64,000 nucleotides of DNA, taken from NCBI GenBank assembly GCA_004154925.1, contig QJNS01000027.1, forward strand, positions 186,001-250,000. Direction: 5' to 3'. Shown here piece after piece: positions 11,572-26,035 of the stretch. This DNA comes from Monosporascus cannonballus (Eukaryota; Ascomycota; Sordariomycetes; Xylariales). Below the pieces are notes generated by a model, which worked only from the letters and a program-made list of their open reading frames with translations, made no database searches and was not told the DNA's origin. Each line of letters starts with the position of its first letter. The first letter of the stretch is position 1. Made by a program: the position numbers and the translations under genes.

Positions 11572-11879
11572 TTTATTGTAAAGCTTCCTTATTGACCTTA
11601 CCTTTAAGGTCGTTTAGGGATAAAGGTATAGAAACGGTAAGGGAAGGAACGATAGAAAGGGAACGAGAGCAATAGCTTTCCGTTGCTGGGCAAGGTTAGG
11701 GACATATCAATACCTTTTAGGCTTTCTCCAGCTTTAAAGTAATGTTCTAAAGGTTTAGCATTTTAACGAATTGTTAATATTGTTAAGGTTTTAAGAGTTT
11801 TGTAAGTCGGTTACCTATTATGGCGTTAATAAGCGTTTACTTAAGTGTTATTTTTCCTGTTACGTAAATTTTGCGAAAC

Positions 11880-12467
11880 TAGTAATTATATATATTAACG
11901 TATTTTAATTTCGTAATTAGACGTATGGTTTTTTTTAGTGACTAGCCGTATCGTCTGCTTATTGTCCACCTAGATAACTAGGTCCTTTTTTAATTTTAAG
12001 TTAATAACCTTAAATAGCTTTAGCATAAAGAAGGTTTCCTTAACGATTTATAATTGGGTTAACACCTTAGTCTTCGTACTCGAAGTGGTAATTATATCCT
12101 ATTTATTAGCTCTTTATACGATAGGGCTATCGAAAAGTGATAATACGAATCCTTAGGAGCTTTTCCGGTTAAGGTTATTTGCGAAAAAGGTGTCGTTCGC
12201 ATATAAGAACGATCGTACGTTAGAATTTTCGTTACTTCCGAATTGCAGGGCTAAGGCACGTATAGAATAAACGCAAAAAATAGTTTCGTTAATAACGTTA
12301 AGGTACGTAAGGCTTGGATTTTTGTAATAACGTAACAAATGGGAAATAACTTTAGCTAAGTCCGGGCGAATGGCGATAGTTCCGTATAACAGGCTTCGAC
12401 TTTTTCGAAATACAGCTTTTTCGATGTTTTCGACGTTTCGTTTTGATATTACTTTAAATCCTTTCAT
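11880..12467 (-). pseudogene. RNase H region of copia element D
   Basis: The minus-strand frame 12153-12467 reads IRPDLAKVISHLLRYYKNPS, then ALQFGSNEN and FFANNLNRKSS. These match the RPDIAxAVSxLxRF and ASDASFADxxxxRKSSxGY blocks that join RT to RNase H in Ty1/copia polyproteins. Further down, near 11955-11990, the reading VDNKQTIRLV matches the CDNQQTIRL block of copia RNase H. Catalytic acids are partly lost and stops interrupt the frame. Confidence 0.8.
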
Positions 12468-12699
12468 TTAGGCACCTTAAAGTGGCGTTTTCTAAGCTTG
12501 GATAGTTCGAAACGTATATATGACTTTTTCTAATAAATATCCTATAATAACTATAATTTTTTAATTACGCGGTTTCACAAAATACATATTTCAAAAAACC
12601 ATTATAAGTTCCTAAGGTAGTTAATATAGAAACGTTATATTAACTTTGCAAGAAATTTTTTAATACGTACTATATCGCGAATCCTATATATTATGGCTC

Positions 12700-12990
12700 T
12701 ATCGTGAACGTAGAAATATAATGTTAACCAGCTATTAGTTAAAATACATGGATTATTCGGAACGGACCTTAATCTCAGTTCCTTTAGTCCTGCCGTTAAG
12801 TCCTATTGCCATAGGAGTAATAATCGCCTTAAGCCGTACAGGGTTTTTCAGAGCTTTAAATAAAAACCCGGGCGTATAAATCCCCATAAGAAACGTACGT
12901 ATATTAGCTTATCGAGGTCGTTATATAAGAACGCATTAACAGCATTAAGCTGACGAAATTCAAGTTTAAATCGGGTTATAACAGCTATAA
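12700..12990 (-). pseudogene. Reverse transcriptase fragment of copia element D
   Basis: Around 12760-12940 the minus strand reads VNAFLYNDLDKLIYVRF, then GFIRPG. This is the DAVNAFLNxxLDExVYxxxPxGF block that starts the copia RT palm domain. The Asp of DAVNAF and the downstream YVDD box were not recovered in a clear frame. The copy is a relic. Confidence 0.75.
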
Positions 12991-15285
12991 ATATGCGGAA
13001 AGATCTTTTTGTTAACGTAAATACGTAGGCTTTAAATTCTTTACAGGGCTAAAGGTCATTTCAGATAATAATCCTAACCTCAAATATCTGAAGTACCTCG
13101 TATTTATTAAATTTGTATGTAAATACCTATATTAACGAAAAAAATACCATTAGGACTTACGTTCTAAATCGCTTTTTACAATACGGTAACGGTAATTAAT
13201 CGGTTTATCTTATATATCTGATCTTATTTTTTTAACGCGGTTACTTTTTAATTTTTAACGTACTTATATTATATAGCTTTCTGTTAATTGTTTAGTAGTA
13301 ACGAGAAAGTTAGTATAATATAAGCAATTCTATTTAATTACGGTCGAAACAATAACGTTAAAGGCGGTTGGATACGTATTCCGTTTTTCGAATTCCAGCT
13401 TGTCATTAATATTGGCCGAAGGTGGCTTTTTTTTCCGTTTTGCGTTCCGGAACTGATGATACTTATTTGATCCAGGAAATTTAGTTCCGTACGGCGTTAT
13501 CGTAGCTAAAAGGAACCTAATAATAGATTTTAAGTTTTATTCAGTAAAACTACGTAATGTTGCTAAAGACCTTTTTCGAAAGCTGGAGTAATTTTCGATA
13601 TATGTAAATTAGGTTATTTAGCTTCGTATTTCGAATTATCCATTTTATTAAGGATATAATTAGGGTTTTTTTTTTCGGAACTGTTCCTAATTGCCGAATT
13701 AAAAGAATTTCCGTCCGAAATATCTTTATAGGGATTATTAAGTTTTACTCTCTTAACCTTTGGTGAAATTTCTTAATTAAGGTAATTTATAGTTATGACG
13801 ATAATATCATAAATAACTTTTTCATGTTCGTCTTGTTCTGCCCAATTATCCACCCCCTTAGCGATATTTACCCTTAAAAGATCGTTGCTGAAGATAGCTT
13901 TACACGTTCTTAAGAAAGTTGTTGCTATAGATGAAATAAGGATGTTGTCGATTTGATCGTGTAGTTCCGCAATTTCGAACAAAGATTTTTTTCTGTTCGC
14001 TTTAATATAATTTCGTTTTGTTAAAGGTAATCTCCTTAACGATAATTACGCGTTATTGCGAAAAAATTTAAACCATATAAATGTTTTTAATTATATATGT
14101 TACGAAATAACGGATATACGCCTTGGGATTTTTTTAGGTGTTTTGCGCCCTGACGAGCTGTTTCTGGAACCGGATAAGCTCTTAATCCGAAAAATACGAT
14201 ATTCGCGACGTTTGCCTTTAGGCCTTTTTCGGGAATAGGTATTTTATCTTTTTTAGTTAATTATTCGTTAACAATCTGCATAGGAGTTTTTGAACCTAGG
14301 GGTTAGATAGGTATGCGATTAACGATATATATGGTTATTTTTATTACTTCCGGCTAAAATTAAAAAGGAGGTTATTGTTAATAATTAGATAATGCGTTTT
14401 GATAATAATTACGCCCCCGGCGCGTTCTTAAACGCCTGTAGGTTTTTTGGTATATAAAGACGAAGGCTTATAGGTAATACCTGTATTAAGGATTTATTTT
14501 CGAAATCGATTAACGAAAAAAGTTTCGTTATTTAATATAATCGTTTTAACCTTGATACGGAATTGTTTTTCAAGGAAAATTATTGCGTTTATAAAAGCGG
14601 TAAGCGTATATGTTTTCCGTTTTAAGGTATAATTGAACTTAGCCTTAATAATTGGATAAGTGATAATTAGTACTTTCGTACGCTTATAGAGGTGTTGCTG
14701 AATTCGAAAAGATTAGCGTATATCGTGTTAAAGGGCTTGCTTTCCCTAATTGGCTGCCCTTGTAATATCTTTTTCCGTACTTTAACGACTTGGTAGTCCT
14801 GGTATTAAATCGTTAAGGACAAATGAATTTTCGTTCCGGTAATTACTTATACCACCTTTTCGAAAGTACGTAGGCCTAGGTAAGCTAATTTTCGATGTTC
14901 TATCGTGGCGTTTTTTTTAAATGCTTTAAGGGAAACCTAAAGTTATTATTATGAAGTTTTTGTTATAGAATTAATTTGGAAAGCAGAAATTCTTAAATTA
15001 GGGATTCCGGAACAAAGTTTTCGTTTTTAGTTTCGAAGATAACTTTATTTTCGAGGTCGTTTTTGGCCTCCGGAACGGTGTTAATGGGCTTTTTTTTAAT
15101 TATTGCAAAGGCTGTTAAAACAGTATTGTCTTTATCGTATTCTAGCGTTATTTTAATGTGATATATAATAGGCTGGCGTTCGATCTAATTAACCTTAGCC
15201 ATTTTCGTGTAAGCCGCCTTATGATATACGACGTCGGATTTGTAATCCCAATATATCCCAGCCTGTTAAAAAGGTTTGTACAAAG

Positions 15286-15648
15286 TTAGGTTAATATGTA
15301 TATTAAGAACATATAAATAGTTATTAAAAAGGAAAATGTTAAATTTTTTAACGGTATAATAAGGGTAATTTTTCGTATACTGTCCCTTACGATATCAAGA
15401 TCCTTTTCTCCGGCTAGAAACTTTTCGCTAATTTTCAGCAAATATAAATCAAGAAAATTAGCCTTACGATTTCTTATATGGAAGTCGGAACAGGTATTTA
15501 AGAACGCAAACCTCTTCAGGCCGTATCCGGCGATAACATTGCTAGAATATGAACCTGTAAAAAGTCCCACTACGAAAAGCGTCGAGACGGAATATGGAAC
15601 TTGTGGCTTATTTTCCTTTTGCAAACGTTCAATCTTTTTTTTTACCAA
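15286..15648 (-). pseudogene. Protease region of copia element D
   Basis: This is a 120-codon minus-strand open stretch. The segment FLNTCSDFHIRN aligns with the ILDSGSDxHVCN active-site block of copia aspartic proteases, with the catalytic Asp codon changed to Asn. Upstream, LFVVGLFTGSYSS fits the linker between the Gag knuckle and the protease. It sits 357 bp from the insertion point of element B. Confidence 0.65.
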
Positions 15649-16004
15649 AAGGGGGCCTTCGAAATATGCTTATTTATCTTTTTCCGGGTTTTACAAACTT
15701 CGTTCTACTTATTAGGTTTAACGCTTTCGTTAATATAAGAATAATCCTTAAAAAATATTTTTCTTTATAGTAATATTTTGGCGTAAGGTGGTTATTATTA
15801 TTACTGCCGCTGTTATTTCGGTTGTTATTATTCCTGTTATTTAAAGGTATATTTGTTTAATTAGGAGTTTTTTTATTTGGAGTAACGTCAAACGTTCCCC
15901 GTAATAACTGTTTTACGATAACGCCTTAAGCCTTCCGCAGTCTTATATAGCTTCGGAACCGCTTTACGAACTTTTGTACGGATAAAAGCTTAGCAGGATC
16001 CTTG

Positions 16005-16384
16005 TGTTGCGACCTGACAGGCTCCGGCCTCAGAAAACGGTCAACAAGGATAACACGGACCACCTCTCGGGTCACGTGATGGGTGCTTAGCGAAAATCTG
16101 CTAAGCACGATTAATCAGCACTAAATAACCGCTTAGCAAAAATTTACTAAGTACCGTTAAGCAAATATAAGTAGTAACACTAAAAACTAATATATATATA
16201 TACTTATTATTTCATAATTTAAATAATTTGAGCTTGCAATACTAATTTAATACCTAACGTATTTTTTTTATTATAAAATATAATACGATTATTATATTTA
16301 TTATTTAGATTTTTACGATATTCCTGTTAACATAAACCCGCATGACTAAGGTTTAATAATTAGTTAAACGCTTTAACCGTTATA
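16005..16384 (+). repeat. 5' LTR of element B
   Basis: 380 bp, begins TGTTGCGACC and ends CCGTTATA. The first 150 bp are barely mutated compared with the 3' copy. The sequence after the first 60 bp differs from that of the A and E/I LTRs, giving a distinct subfamily with CTTAGCGAAAATCTGCTAAG. Confidence 0.9.
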
Positions 16385-17420
16385 TATTATAAGCTTTTAT
16401 TTAGTAATACCGTCAAACGTTAAGCAATATCGATTAACGCTATATTTACCAGCAAGCAGCCCAAACATCTCATTTACCAAATCCTTAATTACCCGGATAA
16501 TAAAATGAAATTCGAGGAGGAAAAAACCAATCTCGCCTTTTTCGCAAAGAAGTTCTCCGACGTTTAGATGCTATAAACGAACGCATTTTCTAACTTAAAA
16601 AAACAATAATAATCTTACGACGTCCCTTTAAGCTATTTATAAGAAATTTAAAGAAAAAAAAAGGCTCCGAAATCGAGAAGCTCTTTCGAATAAGTCAAAT
16701 TATTTAGCTAAATTTTATTAAGGGATTAAAAAAAGTTCTTAAACATTTTAAGCTAAAATATTTCGACAGAACCTTAACTAAGTTATAATTGTTCTTAACT
16801 TAATATCGAATATATTTTGGGTATTTTGCTATTCGATTTATTACGCGCATTATATAAGTTAAATTCGTAATTAAACGATTTATCGAAAATGCGGTTCTTT
16901 GGTTCGAACTGATTATACGAAAGCATATTATTTTGCTAATCGAAAAACAAAATCCGGAAATAACACGAATTTATAATAATTACGAATAATTTAAGCAAAT
17001 ATTAATAAAGATTTTGAAAACAATAAACGAAAAATTAAAAACTAAAATATAAATTTAATAATTATAATAAAAACGATTAATATCCAATTACGGCAATACG
17101 TTAATTTAATTAATAGCTAAACTAAATTAAAAACAAAAAGTATTAATGGCCAAATTTTTCGACGGCCTAAAAAGAAATGCAAAAAAAACTTTTTAAATTC
17201 GATCGGCCTAATTATTTATCGGATTATATCATTATAACATTTAAGATTAACAATTAACAATACGTATAACGTATTAAGGATATTAAAAGAAAAAAATAAT
17301 AACAAATCCCGATATACAATTAATACTAATATTTTTTAACATAATAACATTTTTTACGGCATAAAATCAGGACTTATAAAATTAAGCATTACTTATAAAA
17401 AAAGCTGGAGCTAAACCGAA

Positions 17421-17462
17421 TGTTATAATTATAATAAAATAAGATATAAGGCAGCATAATAT
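17421..17462 (+). pseudogene. Gag zinc knuckle of element B, degenerate
   Basis: The codons read C-Y-N-Y-N-K-I-R-Y-K-A-A-stop-Y. Compared with the family CX2CX4HX4C knuckle, only the first ligand remains: two Cys and the His are Tyr, all explained by single G-to-A or C-to-T changes. Confidence 0.75.
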
Positions 17463-18621
17463 AAAATATTTAAAAAGCATTATCAAAATAATTAGAAGCT
17501 CATACCTAAAGGATAATCTAAAAAGATTAGAAAAACGAAAGTAAATTTATTAATATGATTCGGCCTAAATACATACCAGGTCTCCCAGGGCAAAACGTTC
17601 AACAAAGACCATCTCGATAAGAAATTCGACGAAAAATACGAAAAACCAGGAAGCTAACTTAAAAAATATCGCAAACATAACAAAAAACATTACTAAAATA
17701 ATTACGCAAATATTAGGATTAGATAAAAAAGTCTATCTCGGAACCCCTAATCGATACGGCAAAATGCATACCATATATTATCGACGACGAAAATATCCCG
17801 AACACGAGGAAAAAAACAATACATTTACAGACGGATTACACGTATGTACTATAAAGGATTTAACTTTCCAAACCGTACTCGAAACAACAAAAACGATAAA
17901 TAATAATATCGACAATTTCGATTTAGAGCCCTAAAGAATATTTAGCGGTTAGCCGAAACAAAAAACTGGTTCGAAAAAAAGCAATGCCCGTAAAAGAACT
18001 TTTTATATTATTATTAATATTATAAGTACCAAACGGAAAAAAAGTTAATCCAGCATATAATAAAAAAACATTGCCAGAAAAATATTACGGATTTTTATTT
18101 TCAATTAACATTTATTAGAAATCTCCAGGAAAAAAAGTTATGAAAGAAAGAATACGCTAGTTTAGAGAAGTTCTTTGGAACGATAATTAAAATAACGCAT
18201 AATGGGATATAATAGCAAATATAAAAAAATAATTTACTTAATAAGGAAAAGAATTATAGCAAAATCAAAAATAAGTGATATAACTCGGAAAAATAATACG
18301 CCAGCAATAACGATAAATATAATAACTTAACGCGTTAAATAAAAAACCGCAAACAAAATTCGATAAACTCGACCGGGAATTAAAAAAAAGTTACCTATAA
18401 AAAAGCCGTATAATAACGAAACCCAGAAAAGTTAAAAGGAATTTTCAAAAAAGGCTTTAAACGTAACGATAAAAAACGTTAATAAGTTTATTACTTTGCA
18501 TATACGAATTGGAACGTATTGGTATATCCCAATAGTAAATTACGGAATTCTAAACGGGAATTATATTATTCCTGACGTAATCAATAAATTTAATTGATTA
18601 TGGAAATATAAATTAAAATTT

Positions 18622-18827
18622 TGTAAAATAATGGATAGCTATGAGCTGAGTAAGGTGATCTCCGACCAGTCGTAAAGCAGATTCCAAGAAGTAAATGTAT
18701 TAGGTTACTTTTTTCTGGCGTTTCTTATTAACTGCCAGATGGTAAATTTATATTAATAAATAAGTCGGTAGCTAATCGGTAGCTGGTCGCCTACCAACCT
18801 TATCCTTATAAGGGTTATATTCTTATA
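18622..18827 (-). repeat. 3' LTR of element C (left copy)
   Basis: 206 bp, begins TGTAAAATAATGG and ends TATTCTTATA on the plus strand. It contains a dyad around CTGGCG..CTGCCAG and the repeated phrase TCGGTAGCTAATCGGTAGCT. The partner LTR is at 25830-26035. Confidence 0.88.
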
Positions 18828-19080
18828 ATTATTTTTCTTTTTTAAGTTATTAATCCTTAATAACATTATTATTAATTTGATATAACGCGTTTTGTAAATT
18901 TAATTAAGTATATTTATTAATAATTTACCGTTATGTTATGTTATAAGTAATTACCGTAATAATTAATACGTACCATATTACGTAATTAATTATACTCCGT
19001 CTAATTTCCTATTATAATCCATTTTTTAACTTTACCTTATTTACTTTTTTTCTCACTTTATACCTATATATTTATTTTTT

Positions 19081-19740
19081 TTACGTACGTCTTCCGCTCG
19101 GTTTCTCTTTTTTTTTATTTTTATTTCGCCTTTTCCGTTTATTTTGTTTACTATTTCCGTTCGCCACTTTTCTCTCGGAAAAATTCCAAAAAAATAATAT
19201 TTTAAAATTAATAAAAACTGGGATTTCTTTTAACATTTTTTCTTTAATGCCGACGGTAAAATAAATACTAATCGTATTACGGGCGGCAATAAACCATATT
19301 ATATTTATATAATATAACGTTATTTCAATTATTATACGGTTTATGTTCAAATTCCGGACGTCCTAAATTACGTCGTAACTAATTATTATTATAAGATCTT
19401 TCGCGTAATATATAATTATTTCTAATATTATTAATATTGTTATTGAATTTCCGTTCAAATTTCGATTATCCTTAAAAATGCCGCGTAAACGATTTTTTAA
19501 TTCGGTATCGATAACTAGGAGTTAATCGACGAACTCGAAAAGGCTTATATTACGGATACCCAGTACAAATACGACATAATTACGGTCGGTCGTTAACTTA
19601 ACGTCCTTTTCAAAACCGAATTTACCTTTAACGCAGTTATTATTAAGGAATATCGTCTTTTTAATATAACGAAAGTTAATTTCCGATTGTTCGTTATAAT
19701 TACGAAAATTGAATTTTAATACCATTTTATAAATTTGCAA
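19081..19740 (-). pseudogene. Extra 3' region of element C, lysine/arginine-rich tail
   Basis: Two minus-strand open stretches (19522-19740 and 19081-19350) lie downstream of the integrase. The second ends in a strongly basic tail, NKRKRRNKNKKKEKP. The distance from the integrase core (about 21.2-21.5 kb) to the 3' LTR is over 2 kb, longer than an integrase C-terminus plus chromodomain needs. It could be a C-terminal integrase extension, an extra ORF or captured sequence. I recognise no domain. Confidence 0.35.
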
Positions 19741-21099
19741 ATCTATATCCTTTTTATAAGTATTACGGTTTTTTTCCTATTATTTTGCAATTAATTTCCG
19801 ATTAAACGCAATTTTAAAATACCTCCATAAATAAGGTAATTTTCAAAAGCCGTTATGCCGTTATATTTTCTGCTTACAAACACTTTTCGCCCGTTCTTTA
19901 ACGCTTTAACGAAACTTTAATATTTATTAATAACCATAATTAAAAAAACGGCTTTATTCGATAAAACTATTACTAAACCTAAATACGTTAAACGCTTTAA
20001 AAATAGCGCCTTATTTCCAAATTAATAACAAATTATATTCCGATTATTTAACCCTTATCTTTCGTAAAAAATAAAACCTTCCTAAATTTTTCCGGCTTTT
20101 ACGCCTAGCAAATTTAATAAACGTATCCGCTTTTTGCCGTTATATATTCTCCGATTATTTTCCGATATTCTTATATTAATTTTTTAATAAGTTTACCTAA
20201 AGCTAATTGACGTAAAACTTAATAATTAATCGCAAAATCTTGGTTTCGAAATAAAAGTTTAATTCTTTTTATATTAATTATAGGTTTCCGACCACTATAT
20301 AATAAATTAACTATTCGTCAAAAATTTAAAAACAATTATTTAATTAAGTTATATTTTAATATTAATATTTTTAATTTTACTTAAAATTATTTTTTATAAT
20401 TTCTATAATTATTAAACGATTCATTTCCGGTCGGGCTGTTATTATTTTACGGTTTTTAAATTGTCGTATTTCTTATGTACGTATTTAATTTTTTTTTCGT
20501 AACCTTATAATATCTTAAGCGCGTATTTAAGGTGCTTTCGGGGTTCCTATATATTATACTTAACGGGCTAGCCTTTTTATTTAATTAAATATTTATATTA
20601 CCCCCTGTAATCTTGGTAATAAACGATATACTTTATTACTTATTTTTCCTATTCCTTTATTAGGTACGATAACGCCATTTGGATATTACCCGATTTTCGG
20701 TTATATTACGGTTTTAAGTAAAATACTGGAAATATATTATATATCCGTTAATATTTAATAAAAAATTAACTTTATACGTTTAAAAACTTATTGATTCCTT
20801 AATCGTAACTCGAATATAAATACGTACGAACTTTTTATTCTTAAATGTAAAGCTTTAATTAATAGACGTACTTATTATTTTAATTAAAATATTATAAGCA
20901 TATAATATTAATTATAATATATCTTTTAGGCTACCTGAGTTTCTTTCTAATATATGTGTATTATTCGCCGAATAATTGCCATTTTTTCGACACGTTTTTT
21001 AACTTTTTATATTTATCTTTTAAACCATTATAAAAAATATTTTATTATCTTTAAATAATACCCATATAAGGCCTTAGACGAAAAATAGCTAATAAACGT

Positions 21100-21560
21100 A
21101 TTCCGCGTATTATTATATATAAATTCCGTATTTTATAATACCTTTATCTAATTATTATAATATTTATTAATATAGTTACGGATATAATATTCCAGGACCT
21201 ATTAAATACGTTTTATCTATTTATCGGTTTCCGGATAATAAACGGTCGATATTTGCCGTTTTATTTTTTGTTTTTTTTGTAAAATTCTGACTAAAATTAA
21301 TATATTAATATTTAATTTTTATCATTAATAATTTCAGCCGGCATATCGAATTTATATTTTACCTTATCGTAAAATAATCGGGTTAATTCTGTTATGGTTA
21401 AGGTTTTAACCGTAAGAATAAATAATTTTAATTTCGTAAAGCGGTCGAAAATCACCAAAATTACGTCGTACTTTAACCCGTTTAAATTTAGGCTTTTAAA
21501 AATTCCCGCAATAAAATTTAACGAAACTTTTTTAAAAAGTTATTTAAGTAATAATAAGGG
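21100..21560 (-). pseudogene. Integrase core of element C
   Basis: The minus strand reads YDVILVIFDRFT, then MPAEIINDKN, then STVYYPETDK*IKRI*QVLEYYIRNYI, in the order of the gypsy integrase blocks GYDxILVVVDRLTK, LPxxIVSDRD and STAYHPETDGQTERVNQxLExYLR. The Asp of the second block is kept, while the Glu of the third is Lys. The protein is dead but the family assignment is clear. Confidence 0.82.
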
Positions 21561-24500
21561 TTATAATTATTTATATAGTTTATGGCGTGACTTTATTATA
21601 AACTCATAATTCAAATATTATTTAATATATTTTCGGATATCGTTTACTATATTTTCTTAATAAAATCATTTAATTATTAATTTTAGCGTAAGGATATATC
21701 CTATATATCCTGCCTTGGAAGTATTATAATATTGATTAATTAGTTACTTGCCTAAAACGATTTATAATAAGATTACGAATTTATCCCGATAATATAAAAT
21801 CATATTTACGTTCAAAAAAATCCTTCTTTTATTCCGGCTTAATGTTTAATTATCCGATTTAACTTTATAATATATAAACTTTTAATTTACAGCTTTTAAC
21901 CCTAATTATAAAATTTATTTAAAGTTTTCGGTTATAATACCGTTTCGGTTTTAATTAGCCTTTTTTACTAAAAAACCTAAAATGTAATAAATATAAATAA
22001 TAACCTTAATATTAATTTCGTCCTTTTTAAACTTTTCGGAATCGCATCGTAATATAAGTATAATTTACGGTTATTATTATTTAACCGTTAATCGTATTAC
22101 TATTACCATTTATATTTACATTATTATTCGTAAACGATAAATTTAATAAATATATAATATTTTATTTTCCTTTTCTTTCGAAAACTTTTTATAATTGCAT
22201 AACGATGGTTTTCCTTCTTTTTACGTATATAATAATTACTTAAATTTCCGTTATTTAAAATCTATTTAAGAATTTTGCAATAAACAAATTTTGCGTTATT
22301 TTTATAAGGCCTTTTACCTCCTTATAATGCTTTAAATCGCGTTATATATTTGTAACCGTTTTCCGTATATTGTGCGGCATATTCTTCGTAAATCAGAATT
22401 TCTTGGATAACGTAAAGATTACCTTTTTATACGCGATTTTCCTTATTATATAATCCGGGCGTTTAAAAATTTTATTTGCCAAATTAATAATACCCGGTCG
22501 GTATTAGATTTTAAAATTAAATTACGTAAAACAATAAACTTATTAAGCCAACCTTTTTTAAAGTTATGCGCCGGCGCCTTTATTATATTCTTTAAAGCCA
22601 TATAATCGATAAATATTAAGAAAAAAATTTTTATATCTTTAAGGTATTACCGTTCATATTTTAAACTTTTTATAATTACTAATAATTTTTATTATTTTAC
22701 TACTTACCGTTTTTCGATTAAGAATAATATCTTAATTAATATATAATTAAACGCCAATATTTTCCATATTTTTATAAAAATATTTTTAATACAGCTTTTG
22801 CCAAGATGTCTATTTTAACCGTAATATTTTTAACGTTTTCTTATTATGAAAAAATAATTATCGATTAAAATATATTTTTTAAATTTGGGAATATACTTTT
22901 AACCTTTTCAGGTTACCGGAATTCTGCTATTTTATTTTTGCTTTGCACTTTTTTTTTAAAAAATCTAATAATTGGTTTGGTAATACGTGAATAATAAGCG
23001 ATAAATTTTCCACAAAAATTCGTAAATCCCAAAAATATTTAAATATGATAGATTAACTTTAGCGTTGGCTATATTTTGATAGTATCGACCCTTCGGCGGT
23101 CCATTTCCAAACAGTCGGTATTAATTATAAATTTTAAACGTTTTATTTCTTTTAAAAAAATTTGAATTTAAATATTTGGGTAAATAATTAACATTGTAAG
23201 AATTATTCATAAATCTGTTAAAAATATTTCGTATATTGTTTTTATTATTCGAATAAATTATTATATTATTTTAATATATTTATATTTGTAATTATTTAAT
23301 TTAATTAATATTTTATATATATAAGCTTAAAACGTAATTAATATGTTAATAAAATTAAATAATATAACTATATATTTAACTACTCGTACGGCGTTCGAAA
23401 AACTGTTTTTTATTAATCGTTTTTTAATTACACTATCATAATAAATATCTTTAAAATTAAATTTCGAAAATATCTTTTTTAAGATTAATCGATATATTAT
23501 TTTTAAAATTAAAAATAAAAAATATCGGTTTTGTATTATTGCTCGATTTTACCGCTTATAATTAACATATAATTAGAAACTGCCGTCCTTTTTAGGCACA
23601 AATAATACTGGTACCTATATATTCGTTGTCGAATAACTTATCTGGCTTATTTTTAGTGTTTTTTGGATATATTATTCGGATATTTTTTAGGCTTCTGAAA
23701 TAGGGTAAATTAGGCCAAATAAAAGCGTTTTCCTTAATATCAAATTTATTATATATTTTACCCCCAGCAGTTAAAGTATTTTTTTCGTTACTGTTTCGGA
23801 ATATATTCGCCGGAAATTTTTTAGGCATATAAGAAAATCGGTTATTCCTTATTTTTGCTGTTCCCCGAATTCCGGGATATTTAATTGTTCGATTAGGTTT
23901 ATTAAGTTAATAGTATAAACTATTTACCGGAAAATGTTAGATTTGCAATTTTTAATTTATTAACCTTTTGTAATAATCCGTATAATTATTAATATATAAT
24001 TATATTTAATAAAATCCTTAATTTACCTATTCCGAGTTTAAATAATAAGAAATCGGGTGTTTTCTAATTGCGGTATATTACTAAATAAATTTCCTTAAAT
24101 TTTCGTTCGTTTCTGTTATTATTTGTCATATTACTAAAAGTTTCATAAGCCGTATAACATTTAATATATTTACCGTTAACGCCGATAATGCCCGGAATAT
24201 TTACGGAAATTGGTTAAAAATGAAATCTTTTTCGTTAATTCTCTGCTTAAGGTATTTACCTATATTCCGGTATTTATGTGCATTTATACCACTATATCCC
24301 TCGTATTTCTTTTAATAAACACTTCCTCTTTAAGAGGCGGTTTTATTCCGAGCGCTCTGTAGTTATTAACCGAAATAAACTGGATATATGCGTTTATTCC
24401 GGCTCCTTTTTGGGTTTACGTCTAGGAACTGGTTTAATTTATCGTTAGACATTATAACGATTTATACGACCTTTAGAAATCGGTTTTCCTATGGCCGGAA

Positions 24501-25829
24501 TAATAAGGTTTTTATATTCTTTTTGATTTTATAATTTATACTTTTTAACCTAGGTTTTTACAATTATAATATTTAAACAAGTTCTTATAAAAATTAAATA
24601 AGGGTAATAAGTTATATAGATATATTCCGATTGGAATTAAATCGGCGGTTATTTACTTCCTAAATATAAAAACGCCCGCGGTCCTTATTATTCTTACGTA
24701 ACTCCTTTAATTTATTTTAAAGATCTCCTTTTCCGAAAATGTTAAAATAAATTTATTTATTTTTATTAATAGGTTTAGCGGAAAATAATCGGTTTTCTTT
24801 CGCTTTTTTTCTAGGCGTCCTAATAATATTTTGCTTTATTTATTACGTTATTAATTCGTTCCAACTTAAGGTTTTTTCGTAATAAAATATTTCGTAATAT
24901 TGGTATTAATTTATAAAACTAATTAAAATCAAAATGCTGATTATTTTAGTTATTTTCCGGCCTAAAGGCATTCGTAAACTTTGTTTTATAAATCAAGAAT
25001 TTCTATTTAACGTAAAACTCCCACGATAATTAATCGGCTCGTTATCGTAATTCCATAAATTATTTCTTATATTCTCTATTAAGAAAATTAAAATTTACGT
25101 AACCTTTCCTAATAAAAATGTATAAAATTTCTATTTTCAATTTTTTTCATAATTAAAGTAATTAAGTATATCGCAATATAATTACTAAACGTTTATAATA
25201 AAAACGTCCATATGGCCTATCGCCTATTAGATATAAATAAAAGCATTTTGTCTTAGTTTTTCGTAGTAAGTTGCCGTAATAATTTTTATTTAAATTTTTT
25301 TTCTTTAATTAACGTATATTCGGAAAGCTTCGGGCAATTATAACGCAATATTCGCTTATCGCCCTTAAGCTTTTGCGATAATATCGCAATTAACTTTTAA
25401 AAATTTGCTTTTTTAACCTGTATTATTACGTATTATTCAGTTATCTCTCAAAATAATTCCAAAAGCTACTCGTTTTATTAGCGAATAATTTCCAAAATTT
25501 AATTATTATTAAAAAGTTTAACCCTTTGTTACTTTAAATTCCGGAACGCAATTATTATGTTACGCCCGTGTTTTAACCGTTTAATTAATAATTATCGGAA
25601 CGCATCCTTATTATATATATAAGGTAATTCGGGGTCCCGAGAACCATGTCCTTTGCTCGTTAAGGCTTTATTATCAGCTTTTTCGCATATTCCCGCACCG
25701 TAATCGATCGTTCGTCGGTTGGGTTCCGTTCGGCGGTCTTTTTAATTAATAACCTAGGTTCGTTTTGCAATCAGCAAACTTTATTTTTAATAATTATCGC
25801 GTTACCCTTTTTAATAAAGATAAAGAAAT

Positions 25830-26035
25830 TATAAAATAATGGATAATTATAAGTTAAATAAGGTAATCTCCGACTAGTCGTAAAGCAGATTATAAAAAGT
25901 AAATATATTAGGTTACTTCCATCTGATATTTCCCATTAATTATCAGATGGTAAATTTATATTAATAAAAAAGTCGGTGGCTGATCGGTGGCTAATCGGCT
26001 ACTAGCCTTATCCTTATAAAGGCTGTATTCTCACA
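25830..26035 (-). repeat. 5' LTR of element C (right copy)
   Basis: 206 bp, same length as the partner. It begins TATAAAATAATGG (TG decayed to TA) and ends TATTCTCACA, followed directly by the aattt duplication. Confidence 0.88.
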
